Origin: Paralithodes platypus
Taxonomy: Eukaryota; Arthropoda; Malacostraca; Decapoda; Lithodidae
Direction: 5' to 3'
NCBI GenBank assembly: GCA_032716605.1
Contig: CM064509.1
Location: forward strand, 35,621,618-35,685,617
DNA: 64,000 bases
Shown one piece after another: positions 31,748 to 42,470 of the stretch. The notes below the pieces were generated by a model. That model was not told the DNA's origin. It saw only the letters and a program-made list of their open reading frames with translations, and did not search any database. The translations under genes were made by a program, and so were the position numbers. Numbering within the stretch: position 1 is the stretch's first letter; the number at the start of each line of letters is the position of its first letter.

Positions 31748-32645
31748 ACCACACCTCCTTCTTACTTCCTCATTCGTCTGCCTAGCCCTCCATGTAACTC
31801 CGCACACACTTCTTAAGTAATTCATTGCCACTGCTCTCACTCTTGGTCTGAGTCTCTCGACCAACGTCCATGCTTCGCTTCCGTCACGTCGGGATTACGA
31901 TACTGTCATGCAAGGACTTCTTCATTTCCATACTGACCACCCTATTTCTTGTTACTGCTTTCAGCGTTCCTACAACCCTCTTCCCCAGTTGTACCCTCTC
32001 CCGCACTTCTTCATCCATAGTCCCATCTTTCCTCAACACACTTCCCAGATACTTAAAAGAGTTGTCGAGTTGCCTGACCGTTCAGCTTCACCTCACACTC
32101 TGTGACTTCACCCCTGTCGAAGACCATAACCTTGCTCTTCCCTGCAACTCCCATTCATTATCACTCATCAGAACTCTATCATCCGCAAACTGCAGTATAG
32201 GTAGCTTCCCCTCAATTCCCTCCCTTTTCAGCGATACACCAACATCCACTGCTCTTGATAGTATTTCTTTCATGACTCCATCCAGTAAACAACCACGGGG
32301 ACATCACACACCCATGTTTCAAACCAACATTCAGGTAAAAAAACTCGCTCTGCTCACTCTACACACGTACTGCCGCCTTTGCACCCTCATACATGCCCTG
32401 CACTGTTTTCAGCCACTTGCCATCTTCTCCGTATATTCTAAGTACTTTCCACAAACCTTCTCTACCCAATCTGTCATAGGCCTTCTCCAAGTCCATAAAG
32501 GCAACATACACCTTTTGTTTCTTCACAAATTTCTCCACAACACAATTCAGGGTAAAAATCTGATCTACACATCCTCTTCCCTTCCGAAAACCTCCCTGCT
32601 CGTCGCCTATCCATTTCTCCGTTCTCACTCTCACTCTCTCAATCA
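31748..32645 (-). pseudogene. RTE-type LINE reverse transcriptase, both ends truncated (antisense)
   Basis: Minus-strand motifs in order from 32645: WIGDEQGGFRKGRGCVDQIF, VAFMDLEKAYDRLGREGLW, GLWKVLRIYGEDGKWLKTVQ, then MKEILSRAVDVGVSL, LQFADDRVLMSDNEWELQ and RPRVRAVAMNYLRSVCGVTW. Stops and shifts occur throughout. Its 5' end abuts the tail of the next RTE element, and its 3' end abuts repeat family A. Confidence 0.85.
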
Positions 32646-35306
32646 CTATCTATCTATCTATCTATATGCTCAGGCCCAATCCCCATTTTGGGGGTAGCCG
32701 ACTCAAGACAGCAAGAACAGGGAAAACACAAAAACAACATAAAACAAAAAATAAACACAGATAAAAAACACAAACTCTCACACATCCAGGTCACCCAGGA
32801 GAAGACCCAGAGACCCGGGTTACCAAGGTCGCTCCAGCACTCCCCCGGCCCCTGACCACCAGGAGAGGTTCCGATCTCGGCAGGCAGACATGCAGCGGAG
32901 CCAAAGCGACAAGCCCTCCCACCACACTTCCAGGCACACCCTTCATATTAATCGTCTCCCCAGGCCAGGCGCCTGATGGACTATTATCTAGTCCAACTTG
33001 CGCCAGACCCCTTACTCCAAATGACCACGTGTTCACTCAACTATTCACAAGCATTCTCCATTCACTCCTGTCCACCACCACTTCCCCTGCCTGATCTATA
33101 GTCATTCCTCTATCATCCAAAGCCTTTCTTACACAGTCTCTCCATCTCAATGGGGGTCTTCCTGCCCTTCTATCTCCCCTTGTACCTGACTCACATATTC
33201 TCTTTGTAAGCCTTTCATCTCCCATTCGTTCCACATGACCATACCAGCTCAGCACCCTTCTGTCCACTCTGGCTGACAAATGTTCCTGCTGCCCCACTCT
33301 CCTACGTATCTCTTCATTTCTCAATCTGTCTCTACGAATAACTCCACACATACTCCTCAAGCAGCTCATCTCCAGCCCTCTCCAGCCCTCTTTTCTCCTT
33401 TTTCTTCAGAGCCCATGTCTCAGCCCCATACATCACTGTTGGCACAACAATTCCTTGATACAGTGCAATTTTTACTTTCACTCCGAGATTTCTCGTCTTC
33501 CACATACTTCCCATTGCTCCGAAAACCTTCCTTCCTTCACACACTCTCTGTTTTACCTCCACTTCCATACCTCCACTCCTGCTTATTGTTCCTCCTAGAT
33601 ATTTAAAACACTACTTGTTCCAATATTTCCCCATCCAGCCTCACATCTAGATTCACCCTATGCTCTCCCCTATTACACACCATTACTTTACTTTTATTGA
33701 CGTTCACCTTCAGTTTCCTCCTTCCACAAACCACACCAAACTCTTTGACTACCCGCTGCAGTTTCTCATCAGAATCCGCCACCAATGCTGTGTCATCAGC
33801 GAACAGCAACTGATTCAACTCCCAATCTCTACCATTCTTTCCTACTAAACCCAATCCTCTTCCCAATCTCAATCTCAATCACTACCCTACTGTATACCTT
33901 CCCTACTACGCTTAGAAGACATATTCCTCGGTGGTTACCATACACTCCTCTTTCCCATTTGCCCTTACATAGCTATTTACTATTATGCCAGTCTTCCAGT
34001 CATCGGGTGCACTCCCCTTCTCCCATGCTAGTTTGCACATTTTCCATACCCCTTCGATCACTATCTCACCGCCATATCTCAACATTTCCCCACATAGGGG
34101 GGTGCTTTTCTGGTGCTTTCCCCAACTTCACTCTTGTCATGGCTTCCCACACTTCTGACCTCCTGAACCCCACCTCCTCCTCCACTACTTCTCTTCTTCT
34201 CCCTCCCATTACATATCTAACTATGTTTGCTGGCTCTTCATTCCTTACATTTAGCAACTCATTGAAGTATTCCATCCATCTTTCGACTCTCTCTTGCTTC
34301 TCGGTTAGCATTCTCCCGTTCTTATCTTTAACACCCTTACTGTTTCCCTTGCTACCTTCCCTAACTTTCTTGACTTCTTTCCAGAACAGTTTCTTACTCT
34401 CCCTCCATTTTACACTCAGATTCCTTCCAAATTCCTCATCTACTCTGCTTTTACTTTCCTTCACTATTCTCTTCACCACCCTTTTACTCTCCACATGCCT
34501 GTCTTGTTTCTGTCTCTCGAAATCTTCATTCCCTCTACTACCCAACCACTCTCTATATGCTTTCTTCTTTTCTTCCACAGCTATCTTTACTTCTTCTGTC
34601 CACCATGCTGTACCTTTCACTCCCCACCCTCTTCTCCTCACTCCACACCACTCCTCACATGCTGCACAGATCTCATCCTTAAACACCTTGCTCATCTCTT
34701 CCACTTCCGCCATATCTTCCAGGTCGAACCCACCTAGTCGTCTTTCTACTGCTCTCCTGTACTCTTCCCTGATTTCCTCCTCCTGTAACCTCTCCACTCT
34801 CCTCACCATTCCACCTTCCTATCGCCTCCCTGCAGCTCTCCTCACCCACTTCTTTTGTATCCTAACCTTAGCTACTACTACATAATGATCCGACAGATCC
34901 CCTCCAATACCCCTAGCATCCATCACAGATTTTTCATTAGTTCATCGACACATACATAATCAATCAATGACTTTCTTTCCACCACTGTCTTATCCTTCAT
35001 GATCACCCGTTTCCACGTGTACCTGTGGATCATTCTGTGTCGAAAGAAGGTGTTGGCTATCCACAGTCTCCTCCCCACACATACGTCCACAAGTGCACTA
35101 CCATTCCCATTCACCTCTGATGGTATCCCCCACCCTCCCACCACTCCCTCGACTTTCCTATCACCCACCTTACCATTCATATCCCCAATCAGAAATATTC
35201 TTTCGTTCTTGTCAAACTTCTCCTGGCGCGCCTCCGCATTCATCCAGAACTCCTCTTTCTTGCTTTCAAGTTGATCCTCTGTCGGGGCATACACACACAC
35301 ACACAA
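32646..35306 (-). pseudogene. RTE-type LINE with endonuclease and RT, internal RT deletion (antisense)
   Basis: From 35306 downward on the minus strand there is an apurinic-type endonuclease (VCVYAPTEDQLESKKEEFW, IFLIGDMNGKVGDRKVEG, ANTFFRHRMIHRYTWKR), followed by a Lys/Glu-rich linker (34809-34066). The RT follows with part of the fingers and palm missing near 33880-33960. LLFADDTALVADSDEKLQ (about 33800), YGAETWALKKKEKRGLE and LSWYGHVERMGDERLTKR (33220) lead to the end at about 33037. The 3' UTR contains a frequent RTE-type phrase, CCAATCCCCATTTTGGGGGT in reverse, and finishes with (GATA)n at 32647-32664. This is the most complete RTE copy here but still dead. Confidence 0.88.
35288..35305. 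repeat. (CA)n microsatellite
   Basis: CACACACACACACACA within the 5' region of the RTE endonuclease. Confidence 0.9.
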
Positions 35307-35500
35307 TCACCCACGTTTGTATTCCTAATTTCATTCTCACCCACACAATCCTTGAACCCACAGACCCATACTCTCTTACACATTCCTTCCATGTGTAATA
35401 CTTGCAATGTGTTGATATGTTTAGGTTCTTAATAATTGTACAGTAATATAGTAATAATATTAATATAATAATATTTCAAAGAATTTTCCTTTCCTACACA

Positions 35501-38199
35501 GAACTAACAGAAGAGAGGATTGATGAATTAAAAAAGCTGGTACTTCAAAGTCTACATGACCGAGTACATGCAATGAAGCACCTCTCTCTTCAGCATAGAC
35601 GATAACTGGACGAGGAGATCGATCGTGTCCGCAAAACTAAGACTTTACGGACTATTAACCGTTTATACGACCACGAAATAGAAAAGAAAACAACTGAACT
35701 AGATGTACTGAAGAAAAAGAAAGACCGATAAAAAAATACTACACTCCTGCAGTGGCAGTGTGCAAGAAAGCTTCTAAATGCAAATAAAGGCCGAAATCGT
35801 AAATATCCCAGAGTGATCTGCAAGACAACAAAGACACCTGGCAGACCATGCCCAGTCGCCGGTTGCTACAGCGAATCAGTCAACCTACTGAAGCGCATGG
35901 GCATTTGCCACTCGTACCTAACTAACGACGATAGAGAGAATGTTTTGGCTGCAGCGAGTAGGTTCTCTAGGAAAAGGTCCCTGCCACCAAGAAATGCAAA
36001 AAAAAAAAAAATATATGATTGTCCCTTCTGCTCAAAATCAGTTAAACGGATCGATATGCACTTAAGAAATGTTCACCAAAAAAACAAAGACTCCATGGAA
36101 TACCAGGAACTCCTCAGACACGTACGTAAGGTTTGCTTTCCATAATTCAATTATTTTCTTAATAATATAGGCCAAATATTAAAGAAATAAAAGCAATTCA
36201 CTTTAAAGTAAAGAAACATTGTAATGCATTTGTAAATACTGATATGCCAACTAAAACAGTACAACTTTTATTGTATATATTTTGAATCATTAATTAGACA
36301 TATTTCACATGAACATTGAACTATTTTGCAGAAAAATAAAGCAATGTCACCTACCGAAGTTGAGGATGTACCCATAGTAGCTGGCACCATAGCTATCACC
36401 GAGAATGACCACGTCAAAAAAAAATCTTTAAGGAGTACGAAAATTACCTAGAGGACACCCAACCGATGAAAACAGTGACAGTCAAGAAAAAAAAACGTCT
36501 TCTAAGAAATGCACTCTTTGGGCCACGAGGAACAGAGGAGGAATTTGCGAGAAATCCCTTTGGGGGGCTTAAGATAATTCAGCTCACCCGGGAAGCTGTC
36601 ATGACCGGAGGATCAATAATGGCACGCTCTGAAACCCTCTCCGCGAGCACACTTAGAATGATGACGGACTCCTGCATGCACGCTCTCAATTTTCTCAAAG
36701 AAACAGAGAATCAACAATTCCAAGTAACAGAAACAGGCGAGCTGTCGCCAAAGCAAAAAGTAAGTATAATGTTAATAATGTTATCGAGTAATTATTTGAA
36801 TGTTTCATATTTTCGTTTTATATATTTGTAAAAGTGATTCCACGAGTTGTACAACTAATTATTGTGTTATGTCCTATTTACTTCGACAGAATACTTTGGC
36901 ACGGAAGAGGTAGGACAGAAAGAACACCGTAAACAGCAAAATGAGGCCGCGATTTTGGCAATGGAAGATGTACATCTCCTGGAAACTAATGATGCTGTTG
37001 AAATTCCCATAAACAATGCGGCATCATTAATCCACGATGGACGTGCACCAGCAAAGCAACTTATAAAACAAGATTTTGTCAGCTTGCGAGATGCACTGAT
37101 TGTGAGACTGTCCGTTCGATGCCTACGAATAAATCAGGAGTTTACTGAATTTACAATCGGCGAATACGAGGGAAGATCAACAGAAGTCGATGATGGCAGA
37201 AATGTAACTTGCATACAGGTATCACGACACAAAACGGGGTCCAAAGACCCCTGCATCTTATACTTAGGCAATACAGAGGCAGCTGCTCTTGAGGCGTACA
37301 TGAAATATTATCGCCCAATAGTTGCCACATGTGTAAGGCCAAAATGTAAGATTTTTGTGAATCGGCAAGGCAACAACACCGATGGCCAATGTTGCTCTCA
37401 ACTCTCAATAGAAAATGTAGGGAAAATCATTGCCAAGATGGGACTGAGGGCAGGTATTGTTGGGAGAGTGGGCAGCCGTAAGCTACATGCACAGATCACA
37501 GCTGCTCTCAAAGATGAGGATACGCTTGCCAACAGACAAGCCCTTGCAACCTTGGCCTGCCACAGCATGATAACATGCAGAAATTACTATGACTTCACAA
37601 ATCGCAGGACTACTGGAAACAGAGTTGTAAACAGTCTGAAGGATCTACGTTATGATGCAGCATCAGGGTAGGTGTTAATGAGGCTTACATAAAAGTTACA
37701 ATTTAATTATTTTTATTTGGCAAAATGTACAAATGCTTCATTAAAATGGGGTCCGAGAGGTGAGAGACACACGGTAATATAATTTTGCCAGTTGGTACTC
37801 AAAGGTCATTTGCCCACTAAAGGATTAAATTTGTTTCAGAGGAAATAAAGTGAGAATAGTAACAGCCGGCATTTTTATAATCTTTCAGGAAACAGCATGC
37901 ATTGCCATTAATGGAACTGGGAGAGGATGCCAGAAAGTCAGGCCCTTCAAAGCCTTCACAGGATGTAAGTGCGGCCTGTCCTCTTCCCGCTCCTTCAGGA
38001 TACGTTCCACCCAGGTAAGTGCACACAACATTTTGAAAACAAAATCCTGGTTTTTCGTGTATTTAGGGAATTATTGTATACTAATATACCGTACGTCATC
38101 TGCATCAAAACACGGATCTTCAGTTCCTGGCTGTGGATCTCGGTCTGCAGTGCTGCACGGATCCGTTAGCGAGGTGACAACACTTCAGGAGGACAATGT
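35501..38199 (+). pseudogene. Multi-exon zinc-finger/tyrosine-recombinase-like gene (Crypton-like), decayed
   Basis: Several exon-like frames with fitting splice sites. Exon a starts after TTTCCTACACAG (35500): a charged coiled region with two in-frame TAA, then two Cys-His modules (CPVAGCYSESVNLLKRMGIC; YDCPFCSKSVKRIDMHLRNV) up to about 36125 (donor GTACGTAAGG). Exon b starts after TATTTTGCAG (36331) with a one-base slip in an A9 tract, and includes RLLRNALFGPRGTEEEFARN; donor GTAAGTATAA at 36759. Exon c starts after ACTTCGACAG (36890) and runs to 37669. It has the recombinase-like fold: DALIVRLSVRCLR (box I Arg region), SRHKTGSKDPCILYL (Lys), SRKLHAQITAAL and ATLACHSMITCRNYYDF (His...Tyr-Tyr). 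Small exons follow near 37889-37966 and 38121-38198 (CGSRSAVLHGSVSEVTTL). Length and order suit a Crypton-type element or a gene derived from one. Confidence 0.6.
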
Positions 38200-38283
38200 G
38201 TAAGTTATATATTTTTTACTTACATTAAATTGAAATCTATATAATTGCAATACTATTATTAAATATTATTATAGTGTGATTAA

Positions 38284-38320
38284 TATTTGGAAATAATAAT
38301 AATAATAATAATAATAATTA
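38284..38320. repeat. (AAT)n microsatellite
   Basis: AATAATAATAATAATAATAAT run about 38296-38318. Confidence 0.95.
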
Positions 38321-41300
38321 AAGTTGTAAGCAATGTTGTGCGGGGTTCGAGCGGGGTTGCACTCAGGGTATTGTGTTGGATACAAGGGCTGTGCCACATA
38401 TATCAAAATATCATGTATCTTATCGGGCATGGAGAAAGTACAGAAGGAATATAGTGTAGCCATATTGGCTATGGCCACTTAGACCATTAAGGAGTGTGAC
38501 CATTTTGGTTAAAGCTATTAATCCTGTACGAGTTGTTGTTGTTGTTGTTGTTCCCTAAGCTGCCTGGCCGAACAGCCCCGAGTCCCTGAGGAAGGCCATG
38601 GCCACGATCGGGCTTACCCACAGAGCTCTCATTGAGTGTAGATTGTGTTGTTGGCGTAAGTGGTTGTGTGAAATGCAGTCTTCTATGATGTGTTTAATGG
38701 TATGGGGTGCTGTGTTACATCCCGGGCAAGCGTCGACAACGGAGTCATCTAGTCTCTTCTGATAGCTCAGGAGAGCTGGATGGTGTCCGCATCTCAGCCT
38801 GGCCAGGTGGACTCTGTCCTCGCGAGGAAGGGAGGATTCGGAAGGATGGATTTCGGGAGGCCGTGCTTGCAGCTGGGTGTTGTCTGTGAGTGAGTGGATG
38901 GATCGACGAGAGGTATGAGTATGGATGTGCTTTTGGAAGTTGGTTCGGGGTGGGAAGGGAGGGAGAGAGGACAGTAATTGTGTGTGATACCGTGTGCTGG
39001 GTGTTGTTTTGATATTTCTTGGTGTCTGTGGGTGTGTTGCCATGTAGTTTAGTGGGTGGTCTTGGTTCGTGGAGGCTGCTGCCAGGAATTGAGCGCCTCT
39101 CATGTCCAGATGGTCTTTGACTTTGAGGATTTTGGTTTCTTGATGTAGGTGATCTGTGGATGCAGTAGCTGTGCAGCCTGTAATGATCTTCAGGGCTTTG
39201 TTTTGAATAGTCTGTAAGGTCTTATGATGTGTATCAGCTAGGTTAGAAGCCCAGGCTGGGCTTGCGTATTCCATCACTGATCTTATGTATTGTTTATATA
39301 CTGTGGTGGTAGTTTCTTTGTTGTATCCAAATTTTGTGTGAGCAAGTGACCTGAGGGCGTTAAGTCTGGGTGTCAGTTTCTTTTTAATGTTTGTGGTGTG
39401 CTGTTTGAATGTCATATGAGCATCATATGTTACTCCTAGGATTTTGGGTGTGTGTGTATGTGTTAGGGGTGTGTTGTTTATGGTGAGTTGAGGGATGTAT
39501 TCGTGCTCTCCTGTCCAGCTTGTGAGCAGGGTTGCGGTGGATTTGGCTGGGGCTAGATTAAGTCAGTTTGAAGTGCACCAGCCATGTAGTGTGTTGAAAT
39601 AGGGTTGAAGGAGATCTGTTGCTCTTTTTGGGTCATGGTGTGTGCATGTGAGTGTTATGTCATCTGCATAGGAGGCTAAGTTTATTTGGGGCGTATTGGG
39701 TGTAGTTATATCGTGCATGTACAGATTGAAGAGTGCGGGCGATAGGACGGATCCTTGTGGGACTCCGTTTGGAAAGTTTCTGATTTTAGATGACTGACCG
39801 GCAAAAGATATGTGTGCACATCTGCCTGCTAGGAAGTTGGCCAGCCACCTTTTTGTGTTGTTGTGCATCTTTATGTTGTTGATTTTGTTTGTTAGGTTGT
39901 GGCGGGGGATGGCATCGAAGGCTTTACTAATGTCGAGTGTGGCTAATAGTGATTATCTGTGTGGTGGTCTAGCTGAGTTGATGTCGTTAAAAGATCTTTG
40001 TGTAAGGTCTGTGAGAAGTGTGTTTGTGGAGTGCAGTGGCCTAAAGCCATGTTGTGTTGGAGCTAGGGGTAGGTCGGGTGTAATTAGTTGTAATACTTTG
40101 TAATACGTTCCATGACTTTGGAGGGGGAGCAAAGGAGTGTGATGGGGCGGTGTGAGGAGGGTTGCGTGGGGTCTTTGTTGGGTTTGGGGAATGTGGTAAT
40201 GAGACCATGCTTCCGAATGTCTGGTATTGTGTTGTGTGAATAACTGTAGTTTGATATGTTAGTGAGTGCTTGTATGCCTTGTTGTCCCAGGTGTCTGAGG
40301 TGTATGTTGCTTATGTTGTCTAGGCCACAAGCGGGTGAGTGCTTGAGATTGTTGATGATATGCTTTGTCTGGTGATTGGTGAAGGGTGTATAGTCAGGGT
40401 CTGTGGGGAATTGTCTCTTACGTCGGATGACACGTCGGTCGTCTTTGTGAGGTTTTAGGTGGCTGACATATGAGAAGTGATTGATGAGAGTGTTTGCTTG
40501 TTGTTTACATGAAGGAGTAGAGTCTGTTGTTGTGATTGCAGCATGTGATTGTGTTGTGTTGCTGTTGGAAAGTGTGATGCTGTTTAGTGTTTTGTAGAGT
40601 TTTTTGGGGTTTGTTTTGTGATCAAGTGTTTGTAGGAAGTTATTCCAATTTAGTTTTTGTTGTTCTTGTATTTTGTTGTTAGTTTGGGTGTTGAGTGCTT
40701 GGATTTGTAGTGTGATGTCTTGTGTGTGGGGTGCTGGGGAGTGTTTCAATATGTCGCGTTGTCTGATGAGGTTTTGAATTTCTGGTGTGAAGTTGGGGTT
40801 GTGTCTTTTTCTGTTACCTCTTGGAATGTGTTTCTTGTCAGCGTTTTGGATAGTTTTATTGAGTATGTGTACAGCATTGTTGATGTTAGTTATGGGTGTA
40901 CTGTTTAGAGTTGTGAAGTGTTGTTCTGTCTCATTTGTGAATGTTTCCCAGTTAGCTCTTTTATAATTGGTGTATGTGTGTTTGTGGCTAGCTGGGGTGA
41001 GTCTGGTTTTGGTGGTGATAATGATTGGGAGGTGGTCAGAGCCTAAGGTTCTGACCACCCTCCAGGATGTTGTGGGGGCGAGTTCTGGGGAGCAAAAGGT
41101 GATGTCTGGAGATGATGGGTTATAGAGGGCTTGGTGAGGAATATGGGTATGTTGATGGATGTCGTTAAGGATGATGAGGTTATCAGTTTGGTTTTGTAGT
41201 ACCAGCCCTCTGTCTGTGTCGGAGTTGTCGACAAACCAGGCCGACGTCTTGGCGTTGAAGTCACCACCCAGGAAGATGTGTGGGGTGTTTGTGATGTGTT

Positions 41301-41588
41301 GTAAGTGTGGTCTGTATTCATTTGGTACTGTAGGGGATGTATGTGTTTATGATGGTTATGTTGGAGTTGTTGCCAGTGCGTATTTTAATTGATTGTATTT
41401 CTGTTGTGTTATCATTTGGGGGGAGGAGGGATTTGGTTTGTACACTGGTAACTATGTATGATATTTCTTTGTGTACCAGGGTGATGAGTCCACCGACAGC
41501 CTGGTGGTGGTGAAATCATGAAATGTGGGTGTTTTTTGTGTTGTGCGGAGTTTTGTTTCTTGTAAGATGGCAATGTGTATGTTGTGTT

Positions 41589-41832
41589 GTTGTTGTTGTT
41601 GTTGTTCCCCAAGCTGCCTGGCCGAACAGCCCCAAGGCCCCGAGCAATTCCAAGGCCATAACCGAGTGCCCCCACAGAACCCTCCCCGCCGACCACAATA
41701 AAGCCTGGGTGACCGAAGCCACTCCATGGCGGGGAGCTGAGGAGGGTGCGGAAACGCCCGGGAAACCAAAGCCCCACCCAGGGCCCTGTGCCCCTCAGCA
41801 ATTATGAAGAGAAAGTTGAGGGGCAAGGGAAA
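41589..41832 (-). mobile_element. SINE-like element in LINE copy 1, with 17-bp target duplication
   Basis: About 244 bp bounded by AATGTGTATGTTGTGTT at 41572-41588 and 41833-41849. On the minus strand it ends GGGGCTGTTCGGCCAGGCAG then CTTGGGGAACAAC and (AAC)n. That end is nearly the same as the 3' end of the host LINE. No tRNA-type A/B boxes are evident in its head. Confidence 0.85.
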
Positions 41833-41974
41833 AATGTGTATGTTGTGTTGTTTGATGAAGTGTGAGAGTTCATGTTTCTTTGTGTTGATGCCATCTATGT
41901 TCAATTGGAGAATGTTAATGTTATGTGCACGATGTATGTTGGGTGCTGCTGCACGAGGATGGGGTAGGGGTGAG

Positions 41975-41996
41975 GGGGGGGGGGGGGGGGGGGGTG
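41975..41996. repeat. Poly-G tract
   Basis: About 20 G in a row within the 5' region of LINE copy 1. The equivalent place in copy 2 (about 61741-61765) is interrupted C-rich sequence. Confidence 0.9.
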
Positions 41997-42172
41997 AGGG
42001 AGGGGCTGGGGGTTGGGATGGGTGAGGTGGGGGTGGGGATTGGGGAGCAGGAGATGGGGGATGGAATGGATTAGGATGGGGTGTGGTGTGTTAAGTTGAG
42101 GATGTGGATGGTATGGGAAGGTTAGGTGGGTTAGGGAGGAGAGGTGGACGGGTTTTAGGGGGGGGAGTGGAT

Positions 42173-42470
42173 CATTTCGTCGTACTATGTTCGAGGGCAT
42201 CTCACCGGGAAAATGTACCTCCCCCAGTGCTTCGCAAAGTGTGTTGCGTTTGAACCTGCTCATAGGAGTGTTTAAAACTTGAATCCTATCCTATATTTCA
42301 AAATATGAAATATGGCTAAACAATGAAAAATGGTGAGTAATTCGAAAAGTACTCTATGGATTTTTATGATTTTTTACATATTGGTGGACATTAACACTTT
42401 GTGGCGTGCCTGGCCTACCCTCTCAGGCCTACATAGGAGGAAGTGAGCCGCGCTCTCCACCTCCACTAGA
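42173..42470 (+). repeat. Repeat family A, copy between two LINEs
   Basis: Close copy of 30806-31120. It joins the 5' end of LINE copy 1 to the start of the CR1-like LINE. Confidence 0.9.

Larger units (their letters stand above)
38530..42172 (-). pseudogene. LINE copy 1 (jockey-superfamily type), antisense, carrying a SINE-like insertion
   Basis: Minus strand, 5' to 3': a pyrimidine-rich 5' region (42172-41905); the endonuclease start LNIDGINTKKHELSHFIKQH (41900); the SINE-like insert (41832-41589); AILQETKL; an endonuclease part with GDFNAK (about 41255) and LGSDHLPIIITTKTRL (41050); a 324-codon frame 41058-40084 through the linker into RT; GVPQGSVLSPALFNLYMHD and the catalytic SYADDITL (about 39670); and a C-terminal frame 39415-38555 with LARLRCGHHPALLSYQKRLD and the Cys-His module DACPGCNTAPHTIKHIIEDC, ending MAFLRDSGLFGQAA. 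The tail is (AAC)n at 38532-38552. Stops and frameshifts separate the parts. The clade within the jockey group is not settled. Confidence 0.88.

Noticed and set aside
31870..35398. Plus-strand Ser/Leu-rich frames up to 366 codons
   Set aside because: They are shadows of antisense RTE endonuclease and RT coding sequence.
37817..38026. Minus-strand frame opposite the Crypton-like exons
   Set aside because: The plus strand has splice sites and homology to the second locus; this is a shadow.
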